From positions 26,531,307 to 26,595,306 of the forward strand of contig CM046848.1 of NCBI GenBank assembly GCA_025618425.1: a stretch of 64,000 bases of DNA, given 5' to 3'. The position numbers were made by a program, and so were the translations under genes. Numbering within the stretch: position 1 is the stretch's first letter; every line of letters begins with the position of its first letter. Of the stretch, positions 35,601 through 49,624 are shown in pieces. The notes beneath the pieces are model-generated. The model was given only the letters and a program-made list of their open reading frames with translations. It was not told where the DNA came from and ran no database searches. This stretch comes from Heliocidaris tuberculata. Lineage: Eukaryota > Echinodermata > Echinoidea > Camarodonta > Echinometridae.

Positions 35601-38600
35601 GGAGGCTAGTATAACTCCTCCCTGGTGCTGGACATTGCACTACATCAAAACAAAATTAGCACTGAACTTGAAAGTATAAATATGTTATTGTTCATTACAT
35701 ATATCTGTATGGACAATAACATATTTATACTTTATATAATATATACATATATACTAGCTGAAGCAGCCCATGGACATTCACAGGCTCTAGCTGTGTTTAT
35801 GATTAATCACAGTACTGTATATTTGTCACAATAATCAAGTGAATAAAGAAAAAAGTCGGGTAAAGTGTTTTTTTTTTACCAAGAAGTATTTACAACATGT
35901 GAGTACATGTTATTTATCCAAATCTTGCATGAGTTCTGAAGAAAATACATTTTCATCTTGATGAAGACTAAATGACGATTGTTTTACTTTATGAATGACT
36001 TCATAATGATATTTATTTATGTTACGTCGGCCCTGTGGCCTGTGGATGACACACCGTCTCATTTACACCCGGGCAGGATTCTCGCACATAGAGCATGGAT
36101 ATAATCATGTTCGAATAGTATATCCATGCATAGAGCTAAAGGGAGCGATTTGATCTTGCCATGTTTCTGTGGTTTAATACTCAGAGAAGTTAAGGCCAGA
36201 AAAACATAACATGCATAATTAGCGGTACGTCCCTTGTAAAGGATGCAAAAATGAGAAAAAAATGAATTTATTGTCATTTTCTTTTCAATGGGATTATGGC
36301 CCCCTTTAAGTCTTGGGAGGACCTTTCCCTACCTTACTCCCCCCCCCCCCACCCCATCGGCCTCCTGTTACGCTCAGCGCCAAGGGAGACAGGATTAATA
36401 TCCAATACGTATTCATATCATAGTGGAATAATTTTCGAAGGAAATTTTGGTGGGGGGGGGGGGCTCTTTCTTTATACCGTGGCAACCGATATTCCTAAGT
36501 GATGTGATCTCCTACACCTCCCCTCCCCGGAATAATGTCTACAGATCGGTTTAGTCTGTTATAAGAGAATAATTAATATATTTGAGGCGATATATACAAT
36601 AACATGTTTCCAACGGTATGAGGGCCATTTCCCCCACTCATGTCAATTTAGTTGTTGATAATAGGAATGTCTTATGTGACAGCCACCCAAATGTGTGGTT
36701 ACGTAAACCCTAAATCATAATTCTAAACACTAACCATAACCCTAACCCTACACATGTATATTGATTGCATTTTGGGTGGCTGTTGCAAAAGGAAATTTAC
36801 CCTAGTATACGCTTCCATGATATGAGCAAAAGGTAGAAATAAATTAAATTGAAATAAAGAGTCCTAAAATATGAAGTGGCCGAAATCCCCCCCCCCCTGT
36901 TACATGTTCCTCCCCTTCACCCTGTCTCATCAAACATCAACTCCCACAAAAAAACAAACAAAACAATTGTAGCACAGAAAGAATTAAGTTCAACTAAGAA
37001 ACAGCCCCCCCCCAAAAAACAAAAACAAAACAAAACAAAACAAAACAAAACACACACACACACACACACCAACAAACAAACAAACAAAAAAAGAACCTTG
37101 AAAGTTCAATTTATAAAGTAATAAAGTAATGGAATGCTTACAAAAATCAAACTTCCAAAGGAGCCGAATTTTCACAAATAAAAGGCAGAAAAGGTTACGG
37201 GCACTGAATTGATCTGAATCGATGGCGACGACCGTCCCCCCCCCCCCCCCCCCCCGGATGTCTCAATGAGACCTGTACATCATCCGTGTAAATCACTTGC
37301 TGAATTAAAAAGCAGATTGCAGTAGGAGCAGATTTTGATACTCTAAACAGGGAAACCCGTCTATCTCTGATTTTTATACCATTATTAACGGCGATTTTAT
37401 ATCTTGCTTAAGGTATTTTACATCCTATTTGAGGATTACATCATCATCATAGACCTCTTTTTAGCCAAAAAGGAACTGTAAAAGAACTTTAACCTACTTT
37501 GGAACACACTACCGAACTATATCCCCCCCCCCCCCCTGCTGTGGATCTATCATCTCTGAATTTCCTACCCCTTTTTCTTGATTTTTGCTTTTTTTGATAC
37601 CCTAAACGCGTAATCCAGGTTATGCGCTTATTGTTGAAAAGGTACCCTTTTTATCTGTTTTCATGTACGTGTACCGGCTTCAATGAGACATGTCCCCCCC
37701 CCCCCGCCATGAAACCATAGAGTTACACACGCACTAAACTGTTATGTAACCATGAAGCTACAAATAGTACATGGAGCAGTACATGTACATGTGCGAACAA
37801 ATAACACGTGTGTTGTAAACACAGAAGCCAATATACACATGCGGATATGGCCTTGGAGAATACGTCACGTTGTTCTTTGGCAATACACCAATGAAGTTTC
37901 TCCCCTTCACAGGTAATCGGTATGGGTTGGGGGCATAACAGAAGGTACTTTTCCGTGCTACGACAGTGAGCTGTTCCATCGACAGAAATATTACTCCCTC
38001 CGGAAATTCAATATTTAAACATGAATTTATGAAATATGGACGGCACTTCAGCACTTAAAAAGTGCCTCCCAACCATCTGGGGACTATTCCCCGCCCGTGG
38101 GTACCAAAAGGTGGGGACCTAAAGAGCCAGGGGAGGCGCCTATTCGAACACAAAAAAAAGACCCCAAATCCTTAGCGTATTATATATAAAGACTAGCGGG
38201 ACCCGTGGAAATCCACGGGTTCCTTTTTTACATTGCACATTCAACATTTTCACAATCGATGTGCACATTCTTGTGAGTTTATTTATTTTTTTTTTTTTTG
38301 TTAATGAAATTATCACTAAATGTAAACGAAAATGGTTATGAAGATTGAGTAATTTTTGTAGGTAAATTTTTTTGTCTTTAATTTCGAGTCCGTCCACAGT
38401 CACATACAAAGACGATACACAGACATCATTTATAACTAAACAAACATGACACTTTTCTTTCTTTTTTTATATGGTTACAAATTTTGTAATAGGATTTCAA
38501 AGAGAGGCCGGGGGGGGGGGGGGGGGGGGGGGGGAGGAGGCGGGTTGGAGAAGGGGTTGGAGAGATAACAGGTAGGAAAATTCACCGGAAGTTAGAGAGA

Positions 38601-39014
38601 TGGAAAGAGAAAATAGAATGTCTATGGATGTGAGACTTTTCATTGAAACCTTATAAGTGCTATCTTGGAAGTTTTAAATGGTCGATTGCAAGCACTGCGT
38701 GCGGATTGGTGTTTTTTGGTTTGACGGACAGACATAGTACAACGTTTAGATGGATGCACGTAACTGTCAATCTTTTGTTCAAATGGCACACCCTTATATT
38801 ATTATAAAGAAAATCATGTTTCTATACACACGGCAGGCATTCACTCAGAGAAACATGCATACACGTATTTACACACGCATACGTGCGTGCTCATGGTCAC
38901 AATTACTTACCCACGTACCCACATACTCAGTTAAAAATATTGTATAATGTTATGTAATGTACATAATTTAAATTATGTTAGATATCAATTATCATTATGA
39001 CATAAAGGGGAAGG

Positions 39015-39045
<31 letters not shown>

Positions 39046-42000
39046 TGGGGTAGACAGATAGGAAGAGAGAGGAATGGATGTAGAGAAAATAAACATAACA
39101 GAAAGAGAGAGAGAGTGGAATAGAGATAAAAGAGTTTCTTTTGATGTTAGTGTTTCCATTTAGCTTATTGTTTTATTATTAGAACTTAAATATAGTTGAA
39201 CAATTAATTACTATGGCCTCGTTATGTATATTTTGTGTATGCCCTCACTCTCCTGCATCCAGTGGCATAGAAAGGTCCCAAATACAATGAAAATAAAAAT
39301 GGTGCATTCACATAATCCCGCATCACCCATCCCATCCTTCACCCCTGCTAGTGCTATCTATACTGTGAGTTTATTTTTCTACAATGGGGGGGGGGGGGGA
39401 ATGAATGATGCATTCAAATACCCTCCCCCCCCCTGCCCGCTATATCTACGCCCATGACTTCAATGGAATAACGCTCCTAGCATAATGTTTGCCCCTCAAA
39501 CGGATAATATTCATGGAACGATTTTTTTTTTTTAAAGAAAGAAAATAGATGTAGAATACTAAGTATACTCAAATAAGATGAATCTACCATCGAATAAAAA
39601 ATGAGTACAGGTGTATTCGGCCTAACCTTTTTCCAATCTTGAAATCAGAAACGTAGGGAGGCATTTACGGCAGTGCAGGTTTTAAAATTCAAGTATTGTA
39701 GAATCTACTCTGAACATGCGCGTACCAAGGGGGTGTTTTGGGTGTTCAAACACCCCCCCCCCCCCCCCGTTTGGTGTTATTTGAAGTTAAAACACTCCTC
39801 CCTTTAGAATTCCTGATAACCCTTTTTTTTTTTTGCTTGTCAGATAATTTTTGAGTTAAAGACCCCCCCCCAAAAAAAAAAATACTGATAACCTTTTTTT
39901 TTTTTGCTTGACAGAGAATTTTAGAGTAAAAAGACCCTTCCCCCCCAAAAAAAAACTACTGATAACCTTGTTTTTTTTATTTTGCTTGTCAGAGAATTAA
40001 AAACCACCCCCTTCAAAAAATCCTGGGTACGCCACTGCTCTGACATACGGTAGGATGAAATCATATGAATTCATATTCATATTCAATTGTTAACTGTAGT
40101 ATTAAAAAATGGTAAGTATACTATTTTCAATCTTTTTTTATATTTTCAATCTTGAAATAAGCAGCGCTCGGTAAGGTATTTACTGCTAGACTCTTCGCTG
40201 GGAGTTCAACCAGCCAAGCCTTACTACAGCTCAGCCTCAGACTGTGGGCGCTGCTGTGACAGATTACCAGCGTTGTAAAGAAGAATGTCATCATTTTTAA
40301 ACTAAATACAGATCGAATAGGCAAAAACAGAGCCCACAAATACTATACTCAAACATTTTTTTGTTCTCAACAACGTCACTCACGTCCAAAGTTAACCTTA
40401 AAATCTCGAAATAAACAGCTTTTACTGCAGGTTTCTTCCCCGTAGTTATTTCAAGCAGCCAAGGCTGCAGTGCATGCTGGTACCGCTCAGAGCAGAGTGC
40501 AACGACGCCGCGACATTGTCCGGCTAAAAAGAGAAGAATTTCATCAGTTAACTATACAGAGAACATGTTATAGAGACAAACAAAGTCTATAAATACAGTT
40601 TCTAACATTATTTAGTTCTAAATAATATAACTCACGTCCAAAATCATCTGTAGAATGAATGATTTTTCATCTCATGTTGAGTGCTGTGCAGTGTATTGTT
40701 GTACTGCCTTGCATATGGTTGTACTGTGTGTATATATAAGTCGCGTCGCACTGAGCTTGCCTTGAGATTGCACCGCAGTCTGGTGGGTGCTACACCTACA
40801 TGGTGTACTAATCACAAAGCGGACTATGACACAAATCGTACGTACATACCACGGACCTCTACTGAACATACCCATGGCATAATTATTTTCTTACGTGGGT
40901 TCCCCCAGTGAGAGATACAGAGTCTGCACTACGTACCGTTCGCCGGACGCACGCGCAATCGTCGTCTGATTCGGTCGACGGCGAGGCAAAGCACGCGGGC
41001 CAATAGGGTTTGGTCGTTCAGGAGATCGCGCACCTGCTGCCAACGGGACGTCGTCGTGCAACGCGAAGGGGGCGTTGCACATGCGGACGGCCAGGCCGAC
41101 CAGTCGGGACAGAAGGCGGCTCGTGGCGGGCAGCGAGAAAAAATTCTATAGAGACCAACGGACCCCCTCCTGCAGTGCGTGCAAAGTCAATCGGGGCGGG
41201 CGCGGGACCCCCCGCGTCGCCTTAGCGAATTAATTATTATAGATAGATTTTTTTTTTTTTTTTTCCCATCTCTCAACGGTTGTGCAGAATTGCAACTGAA
41301 TCCAGTGACCGGGGATATAATGCTGTAAGCATTTTGGTCGGTTACATTGTTACTCGTAAGGTGCTACATAAGAAACAACTATTATTCTGATTATTATTTC
41401 ATTTATTCATTGTTGACTTATATTTATTTTCATATTTGTATAATTATGACAATAATATATAATAGTATTACTTGTTTAGAAAATCCTTAAAAATCCAAAT
41501 ATTTAACCATTAAAGCACTTAAAAGAGGATCTTTGAAAAAAAAACACTACCAATGTTCAACCATATTAAAAAAAAAAAAAAGAATAACCTTGATCATTAT
41601 TACAGTGCACATCAATGTGGTGCCACTAGTTATATTCAGTGATAGATCATGATCAACATTTTCTCTTGATCTTACCTCTTTGACATGTGACACTGAGGGA
41701 GCCTCTCCATTCACCTTCCCAGCACTCTGGCAAACTATTTTCTTGGTTCGCATTAAGCTGAAACCCTCGTTCACATGAGATATTGAGAAGATTGCCATGA
41801 GCAAAGAGAGATTGTGTAGGTATCATGTGGGATGGGAGGTCAGATGCGTCACATGATGCTATAAGGATATAAGTACATGTATGAAGACAAATATATATGG
41901 TGGTGGATCCAGTTTCCGAACACTTTTCAGAAAATCAACGATAGCAAATTAAATATCAAACAAATATCTGTCAAACTTACATAATGAATGCTCAAAGTCC

Positions 42001-42273
42001 TACAAAAAAAGAAGTTGATGAAATTTTAAAAAGACAACGTAGATTTAATACCATATTCCCTTCCGAGTGAACCCCTTCCCAACGACGCGGCGTTTTGGTC
42101 CCTTGAAAAAGGTACTGTATTTCCGAATGTGTGAAACCTATGGGAAAAAGACACAACCTTTGTTTCAATAGTGTGGTTTTCATACGCGTAATCCCACGTG
42201 TATGAAAACCCATTTTAGGTGCTTAACTGTACATGTTCGGTAATACAATCTGTTCGAAAATACAATCCTTGAC

Positions 42274-42306
<33 letters not shown>

Positions 42307-45300
42307 TATATATATAAATAGAATAAGAACAAAAGACAAAATCACAATGAAAGAATAATTAAGCTGGACAGTTGGTGCTTACACGCATTTTTCTCTTCAC
42401 ACTGCAGTATTTGCCTTAATGTAAAGTTTTGATTGTAAAGGAATTACTTTTTTAAGACCATCAATTCATGACTCTTCTGGGTGATATTCAGAATGCATTA
42501 TAAAGAGTTATTGCACCGTACTCCTTAAATTCTTCTCTTGTTCTTGTACATATCTAAAATTCTAAGAAAAAAAAAATTATTTAAAAAAATTTCAAGGAAA
42601 TTGCTAAGTATTGCAAAAAGGATTTTGCTATTTTAGTATCAAATGAACGTACCTCATTTTCTACTTGTGTGGCAAAGGCACAGTCAATGATAAGTATAAG
42701 AGAATTTTTCTTATTACTTGGTGTTTTTTTTTAAATTTTGTTCCCCACGACACTTTGAACTAATTTTGTCAGGTGTCATTTATAAACATGTGGCATGCGC
42801 ATTTTATACGTGCATTTGTTTGACCTCCTAGGTCATGGCAAGGACAGGTTTTAGCATGTATTTTGTTGTGATTACGCGTTTTCTGTCTTTGCAAATCACT
42901 TAGGGAATTTTTGATGGAATATGCACCTATGTAAGATATCTCTCAATGATTTTTTGAGTGGTGGAAACATTTCCTTTCCAATTTTGTCTGTGATTGTGCC
43001 TCAATTTGTGAGTTGCAATCACAGTTGATAGTCCCGTTTGTACTCGAACTTCCAAAGTGGAAAACTGTGCACGTACCGTAGTAGTCTACAAAGATGTATG
43101 TGATTGTGTGTTTGTGAGCACTACACTTCATCAGATTTTCTTCCTCTTTTTAAGTTCTTAATGACATAAAAGCAAAGACATCTCGGAATAATCAGCTTCA
43201 AAGTGTCAATACAATAGAAAGTTTGGCCTTTTTTTTCTTTGTATGCATTTTGGGGGGCAAGATTCGTATGCTTGCAATTTTTTTCTCCATATCTTTTTTT
43301 CTTCTCCCAAAAGAGTTGTCAAAGTTGGGGTGCAGCCTTTACGATGGAGAATACGGTAATAGTTGTGATATCAGTGAACAAAAAGTTTTAATTTGACACA
43401 TCTGAGTGACATTTTAAAAAATATCTTACATTTACTAGCTCTGGATCCTAATTATATGGTTCTACCTAAATGCCATAAAAAGTATGATTTTCAATAACTG
43501 TACATTTTGCCTTCTGGATATGTCTTTTCGTGGCATTTTGTTTCGCGAGGCTACCTAAATAGATAGTATATTCTCACTTACATTGATCATAGCATTTGGT
43601 GCTATCTGAAAATCTGTTATTTTGAATGAAAGTTGTTACCGATACAAAGTGACATATACATACATGTATACATACATTTATGAAAGCTGTTACCAATACC
43701 ATACATGTATGTATGATATATGTTACCATGCACCATTTCCCCCCTTTCAGCTGAAAATCTCCTCATTTAGAATTTAAATACCTACACACACATACACATA
43801 CACACAAATCCTATCTAGCAGGTTTTGTGGTGCTGGGTCACAGCATACAAAATATTACCTCCAACACATGCAGGATTTCTTGGGACTGCAGAGGTCCTTT
43901 CACACCAGTACCTATCATATTCTTTCTGGAAGCCAGGATTACAAGTGAAAGTGATGTTTTCACCATGGTTGTATGTAATTTTCCGTCCTGGAAAACCGCC
44001 ATTAGCTAGACGATTAACAGTGCATGTTTCTGAACAAAAAAAGAAGTCAAATAAATAATTTACCAGTCTTAAGTAAAAGTACACTGGATTCAAATTAACA
44101 GATTGACTTAAAGAGAAGGTTGAGTTCTGGTGAAGGGGAAAAATAATTTGTGAGTTTTCTCATTCTTATGCCAGTTTAGAAGAATATCATAGAAGAAATG
44201 TCCCCTGAATAGGATTGCTCTTCAACTACCCTCACATTCGAAATATGACGAGAAATAGCTGAAAGTTAGGACCAAACTTTCATGCCGCATGTGTGTGCAG
44301 TCCCATATACACATTTCTGTGTGCAGTGGATGTGACATCCAGCAAGATTTAGTAAATTTCTTATCATTTTGATGATTCCAAAGCCTCACAGTATACATCA
44401 TTGTTATGTACCAGACAATCAACCTTTCCAAATTACTTTCAGACAGTTTCTTTCACAATGTAATTGCATGACTAGAATTCCAGAAGTCAACTTTATCTTT
44501 AATAATATACATCTTCAAACTTACATGCAAGAGTGTAGCATGTCACCTAACCCACTATAAACTGAAGCTCAGAAACAACTAATTTGTCAATGAATTGCAT
44601 GATAGGTATAGAATATATTTTACCAGGTAACATGCAACATATTGTACCATAGTTGATTTATTTGATCATAAATGTCTCTGGGATATGTTAGAGTCTGAGC
44701 ACAACATTGTCAGATAATGTATACACAAGGATGCATCTCAAAATAAAATAACACTAGGAATTACCAAAACAGGTGCATTTTTTTCAAATGCAATAACTTT
44801 GTCTGGCAGGATATATAAAGCCAACTTCTGTGTTCTCAAAAATTTGCATAAATTTTTTAATGACAATATGGTTTTGATTTAAATATTATAAAATGTTGTC
44901 TGCAACTTCACACATATAAAATGTACAAAAATCATGAAAATGAATTTTCACCAGATCCATATGGCACTTGACCAAAACTGCAAATTACCCCCATTTGTAT
45001 AATATCTGTTTCAGCATTTCAAGCAAAAATAATGGAGAGTGAGGCATGAATATGCATGGCAGTATAGAGATCAGCCCTCTGCATCAACATCTCCTCATTT
45101 CCTATCACAATGATGTTTGCATCCCACTAGGTACCCATTTAACACCTGCGCAGAGAGAAGCAATGTAGATAAAAGACCTTGCTTAAAGGGATTTGGTAAC
45201 TTTGTGGAGGCTTGATTTAATAAATTGTTGTATTTTGATATCTGTCTTGTATAATGATGTTCAGAAGGATGAATAAATAGCCAGGCATAGAAAGGTTTTC

Positions 45301-48300
45301 AAATATATAATGCTATTATTAAGATATCTATGACTGAATACTCCCATTTCTGAAAGCGTATGGCCATACGCTTTAGTCTAACACTGAGTCCATGGGGAAA
45401 AATGAGTCTGGCATTTCCGGTCACTTGCATATGTTTACTTTTGTGAAGCACATGATGATTTTGAAGTGATTTTTTTTTTCCTGGGCTTCATTTTTACACC
45501 ATATTATATACACTGATAGCATGTAAGGCCATGCAGCTCAGATTTTATCAAGCCTCTACAAAGTTACCAAATCACGGCATGGTCGTAACCATGCCGTACA
45601 TGGTTTGAACCAACGACCTCTGCATTCCCAGTCAAGTGATTAAAGCACTTAAATACACCACTTTAAAGCCCCCAAAAAGCCTGAAAAGGGGAGTACATGT
45701 ACAATGTAGTTATCACTTGAAATCAGGCAACAGCCTGAAAACAGGCATCGCTGATAGGCGCTTTAATACAATGTACTTATATACTTACGTGGCTCGCATA
45801 CAGGCAGATCTTTGTCCCAGGATGAATTGCTGAGACAGAGAAGATCAACATGGTTGGTATTTGAGCCTCTGAGGTTGTATCCGGAGTCACATGAAAACCT
45901 GACCTCATTACCAGCTGAAATAACCTGCTGCTTAGCAACCCCAGTGCTGGTTATCGTTGCATGCTCCACATGAGGTACTTCACATCCCACTTGAGTTCCT
46001 TCCTTAGTACCGTTTACTGAAAAAGATTTAAATAGCGTAATCAGTTCATATTCTAATAACATTGATTCGAATAATAAAATTTATATGATTCCAGTAGATA
46101 TACATTGAGTAGTTCATAAAGTTTTTTATTTTCACTAAAAATTTATAACGTATGTCAATGTCTTATTGTATTACATGTATTATTGTTTACAATAGTCAAT
46201 CACTAGAGCATTGGAGAATGAAGCATCCGAAAGTTTGTATACCTGTTTAAACACATCAGTTCTAAAAATGACTGACCTTTGACCTCTTACACCCAAGATC
46301 TAATCAGTCCAATTTATCTACCTATTTTCATGCTCTGACATATGCTCCAGTGACAAATGCTCTGGGCTTTATTTAGTCACAGATATAGGGTTAAAGTAAG
46401 GGTAGCGATTGGGTTTTAGGTGAGGTTTAGTTTTTGGTCCAGGGTTGAAGTTTAGAATTTGGTTAGTGGATGAAATTGACGCGGAGTAATCGTTGCTGGA
46501 GAGTGTGTCATCGGTAAAACCCAATAAATCAAATGATTAAACAACAACTTTATATCCTACCTGAAAATGGTTTTCCTTGTTCATAGACCTCAACTTCACA
46601 CAGGCTGAGCTCTCTTTTCTCATTTACTGGAATGTGCACACTGATGGTATAACCAATGATCCCCCTGATACCATCTCTTCCGCACTGTATTAATATTCCA
46701 TGGTTTTGCTCAGTACTACCCTGGATTTGGTCTCGTCTGATTGGCTCTCCGCAAAGCAGGTTTGTAGTGTGATCTTCATTCATCCCTACTCTTACTTCTG
46801 CGCCCACCAAATCAAATACTGAATAAGAGATACACACAAGGCAAACACATTCAAAAGTATACAAACTGCAGAAACTTTCCATTTATGCATATCATGAGTG
46901 ACATAAATAAATAAAAAATAAATAATAAAAAAGTAAAGATAAACCAAAAATTCCCAATATCATTTCTTATGCAGGTCTGAAGGAACAAAATGCAACTGAT
47001 TTGTTCAGTACTACCCTGGATTTGGTCTCGGGTGATTGGCTCTCCGCAAAGCAGGTTTGTAGTGTGATCTTCATTCATCCCTACTCTTACTTCTGCACCC
47101 ACCAAATCAAACTTTCCATTTATGTATATCATGAGTAACATAAATAAATAAAAAATAAATAATAAAAAAGTAAAGATAAAAAAGTAAAGATAAAACAAAA
47201 ATTCCCAATATCATTTCTTAGGCAGGTCTGAAGGAACAAAAATCAACTGATTACCGTATTTTCCGGCGTAAAGGCCACAGTATTTTGACCCCAAATATGA
47301 TCGTTAAGTCTGGGTGCGGCCTATGCGCAACAACAGACAAAAATGAACCGCCTCCAAAACCCTGGTCTAAACCACACGTATTGGAATGGACGGAACTACC
47401 GTAAGCCTGTGCTCTATCTCTATCGATGTAATTATCTTTTAGGTATTGAAATATTTTCATTCATAATTATATCATTCAGAACTTATAACTAAACATCTCA
47501 TAAATATAATCACAAACACGGCCTCGTATGGTTTTCCGAGGTTGACAAAGCACTCGTATGAAGCTCAATTGAGCTCTAGTAACGTGCTGAAATCAGCCTT
47601 GAAAAATACCCAAATTTTCTTCCCGGATCTATTTTATGGTAGTATCAAAGAGGCAAATATTTTTTCTGTACTATGAGCTACTGTAATGGACGTTACAGTA
47701 CTACATAAGCACTCTGTAATGCATAGTGCACCTCTCGTAGAGATCGATGGCACTCCTCCACCTCCGCGCTATTTCAGCGCGGTCATATCCTTGCAGGATC
47801 ATTCGCGGAGATGTGTGTATTTTGTATGGAGAATGGAATCACAGTGGATTTTCATAGCGCACGTGGCATGCACACGCATGCGTTACATTGACCTCCTAGG
47901 TCATGGCAAGGACATATTTCAGCATGCAAATCGTTGTGATTATGTTTTCATTTTCCTCTTCGAAACCATGCACGCTGTACATATTTTTCTGTCTTTGCAA
48001 ATCACTTAGGGAACTTTTCATGGAATATGCACCCATGTAAGATGTCTCTTAAAGTGTACCAACCACCTGAAAAAAGGAATTGTATACCGCTAGGAAATAT
48101 AAAATTAACCTCAAAGAACTTTATCTGAAATTCTATAGGTCAGCAGTTTAGGAGTATGAAGGAAATGAAGGATAACATGAAGGTGCTCGCGTGGGCCCCA
48201 ACCTCCGATTTGGGTTCCGCACGAGCCCTTATCTTGGTGAGTGCATACAGATACGTTGAGTAGTCTACTCATGAGTCGCTTTTATGCTCATAGAGAGTAT

Positions 48301-49515
48301 AATCAAACTTGTAATATCTCTTTACAGAAGTGATAGTCGAAGCCCGTATTTGGAATATAGTAGAATGACATGGAACTTCTAACATACAGAGTAAAATATT
48401 TTTTGGTGATTGGTACCCTTCAACGATTTTTTTAGAGTGGTGGAAACATACTTTCCTTTCCGATTTTGTTTGCGATTGTGCCTAAATTCGTGACAAATAC
48501 AAGAAAAAGTTTGGCCCTTGTTTGTTTTTTTTTGTATGCATTTTTATGGGTGAGATTTCTTGTGCTTGTGATTTTTCCCCATTTTTTTTTTTCTCCCCTA
48601 AATGAGTTGTCAAAGTTGGGGTGCGGCCTTTGCGGCGATGCTGCCTTTACGAGGGAAAATATGGTATTAAGTTTAACCTACTCTAATGATTACACCACTA
48701 TTGTCTACGGTAATCCAAGCATGGGAAAATGTAAACAAACTGCTGCAAGAAACTATAAAAGCTTGTTCACAAATGACGTGGTAGGCACGGCCGTTTTTCA
48801 CGACATAAGCGTTATGCACTTCAGTGGGCAGAGGCATAAAAACTTGTTATGGTTTTCTGTGTCATGTGTGAATGATCCGTCAGGTAGCAATACTACCTGA
48901 AAGATGTGGGAATATTATCAAGAGGACAGCAACTTTCACACGTTGGAAAAACGGATGGACAATTTTCCAATAGGGGCAATTCCACGGTTAGTGAGACATG
49001 AAAATAAAATTTAAACTCAGTATTTCTTCCATCTCTACACCCATGATGGTTGAAATTGGGATTATATGTCTAGCTTGAATAGCGGAATCATTTTCTACCA
49101 TTAATTTTGATCTTTGTTTGCCTCATTAGAGGAGGATCTGAAAATGTATGTAAATTGACATATGTGCCCAGCAAACACAAAACGTTTTCAGAACGTTCAC
49201 AAAACATTTTTATTATGTCCACTACGTCTTTGTCTTAATAAACGTTTACAAAACGCTTTTATTAGGTCCGCTACATCTTTGTCTTTAATGAACGTTCACA
49301 AAACGTTTTTATTACGTCCGCTACGACTTCGTCTTTATTAAACGTTTAAAAAACGTTTACAAAACGTTTTACCAAGACGTATTTTGCTGAACGTTTAGCT
49401 GGAGTGAATGTTTATTATCATTATTATTATATGATTCTTACTGTAATTTTTGATGTTATTATCATCATCTTTATTATTATTATTATTATTTTTATCATCA
49501 TTATCATTATTATTA

Positions 49516-49546
<31 letters not shown>

Positions 49547-49571
49547 CATCATCATAATTATTATTATTATC

Positions 49572-49624
<53 letters not shown>

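Noticed and set aside
36730..36752. Telomeric repeat (TAACCCTAACCCTA)
   Set aside because: Only two or three units; too short to be a telomere or fusion scar.
37758..38054. 98-residue minus-strand ORF considered as an extra CRL-like exon
   Set aside because: It has no sushi, Ig or FIMAC Cys pattern and no phase-1 acceptor/donor pair.
40870..40930. U1-like snRNA start (TTCTTACGTGGGTTCCCCC)
   Set aside because: The similarity is limited to the splice-site-complementary stretch; no further U1 stems or Sm site match.
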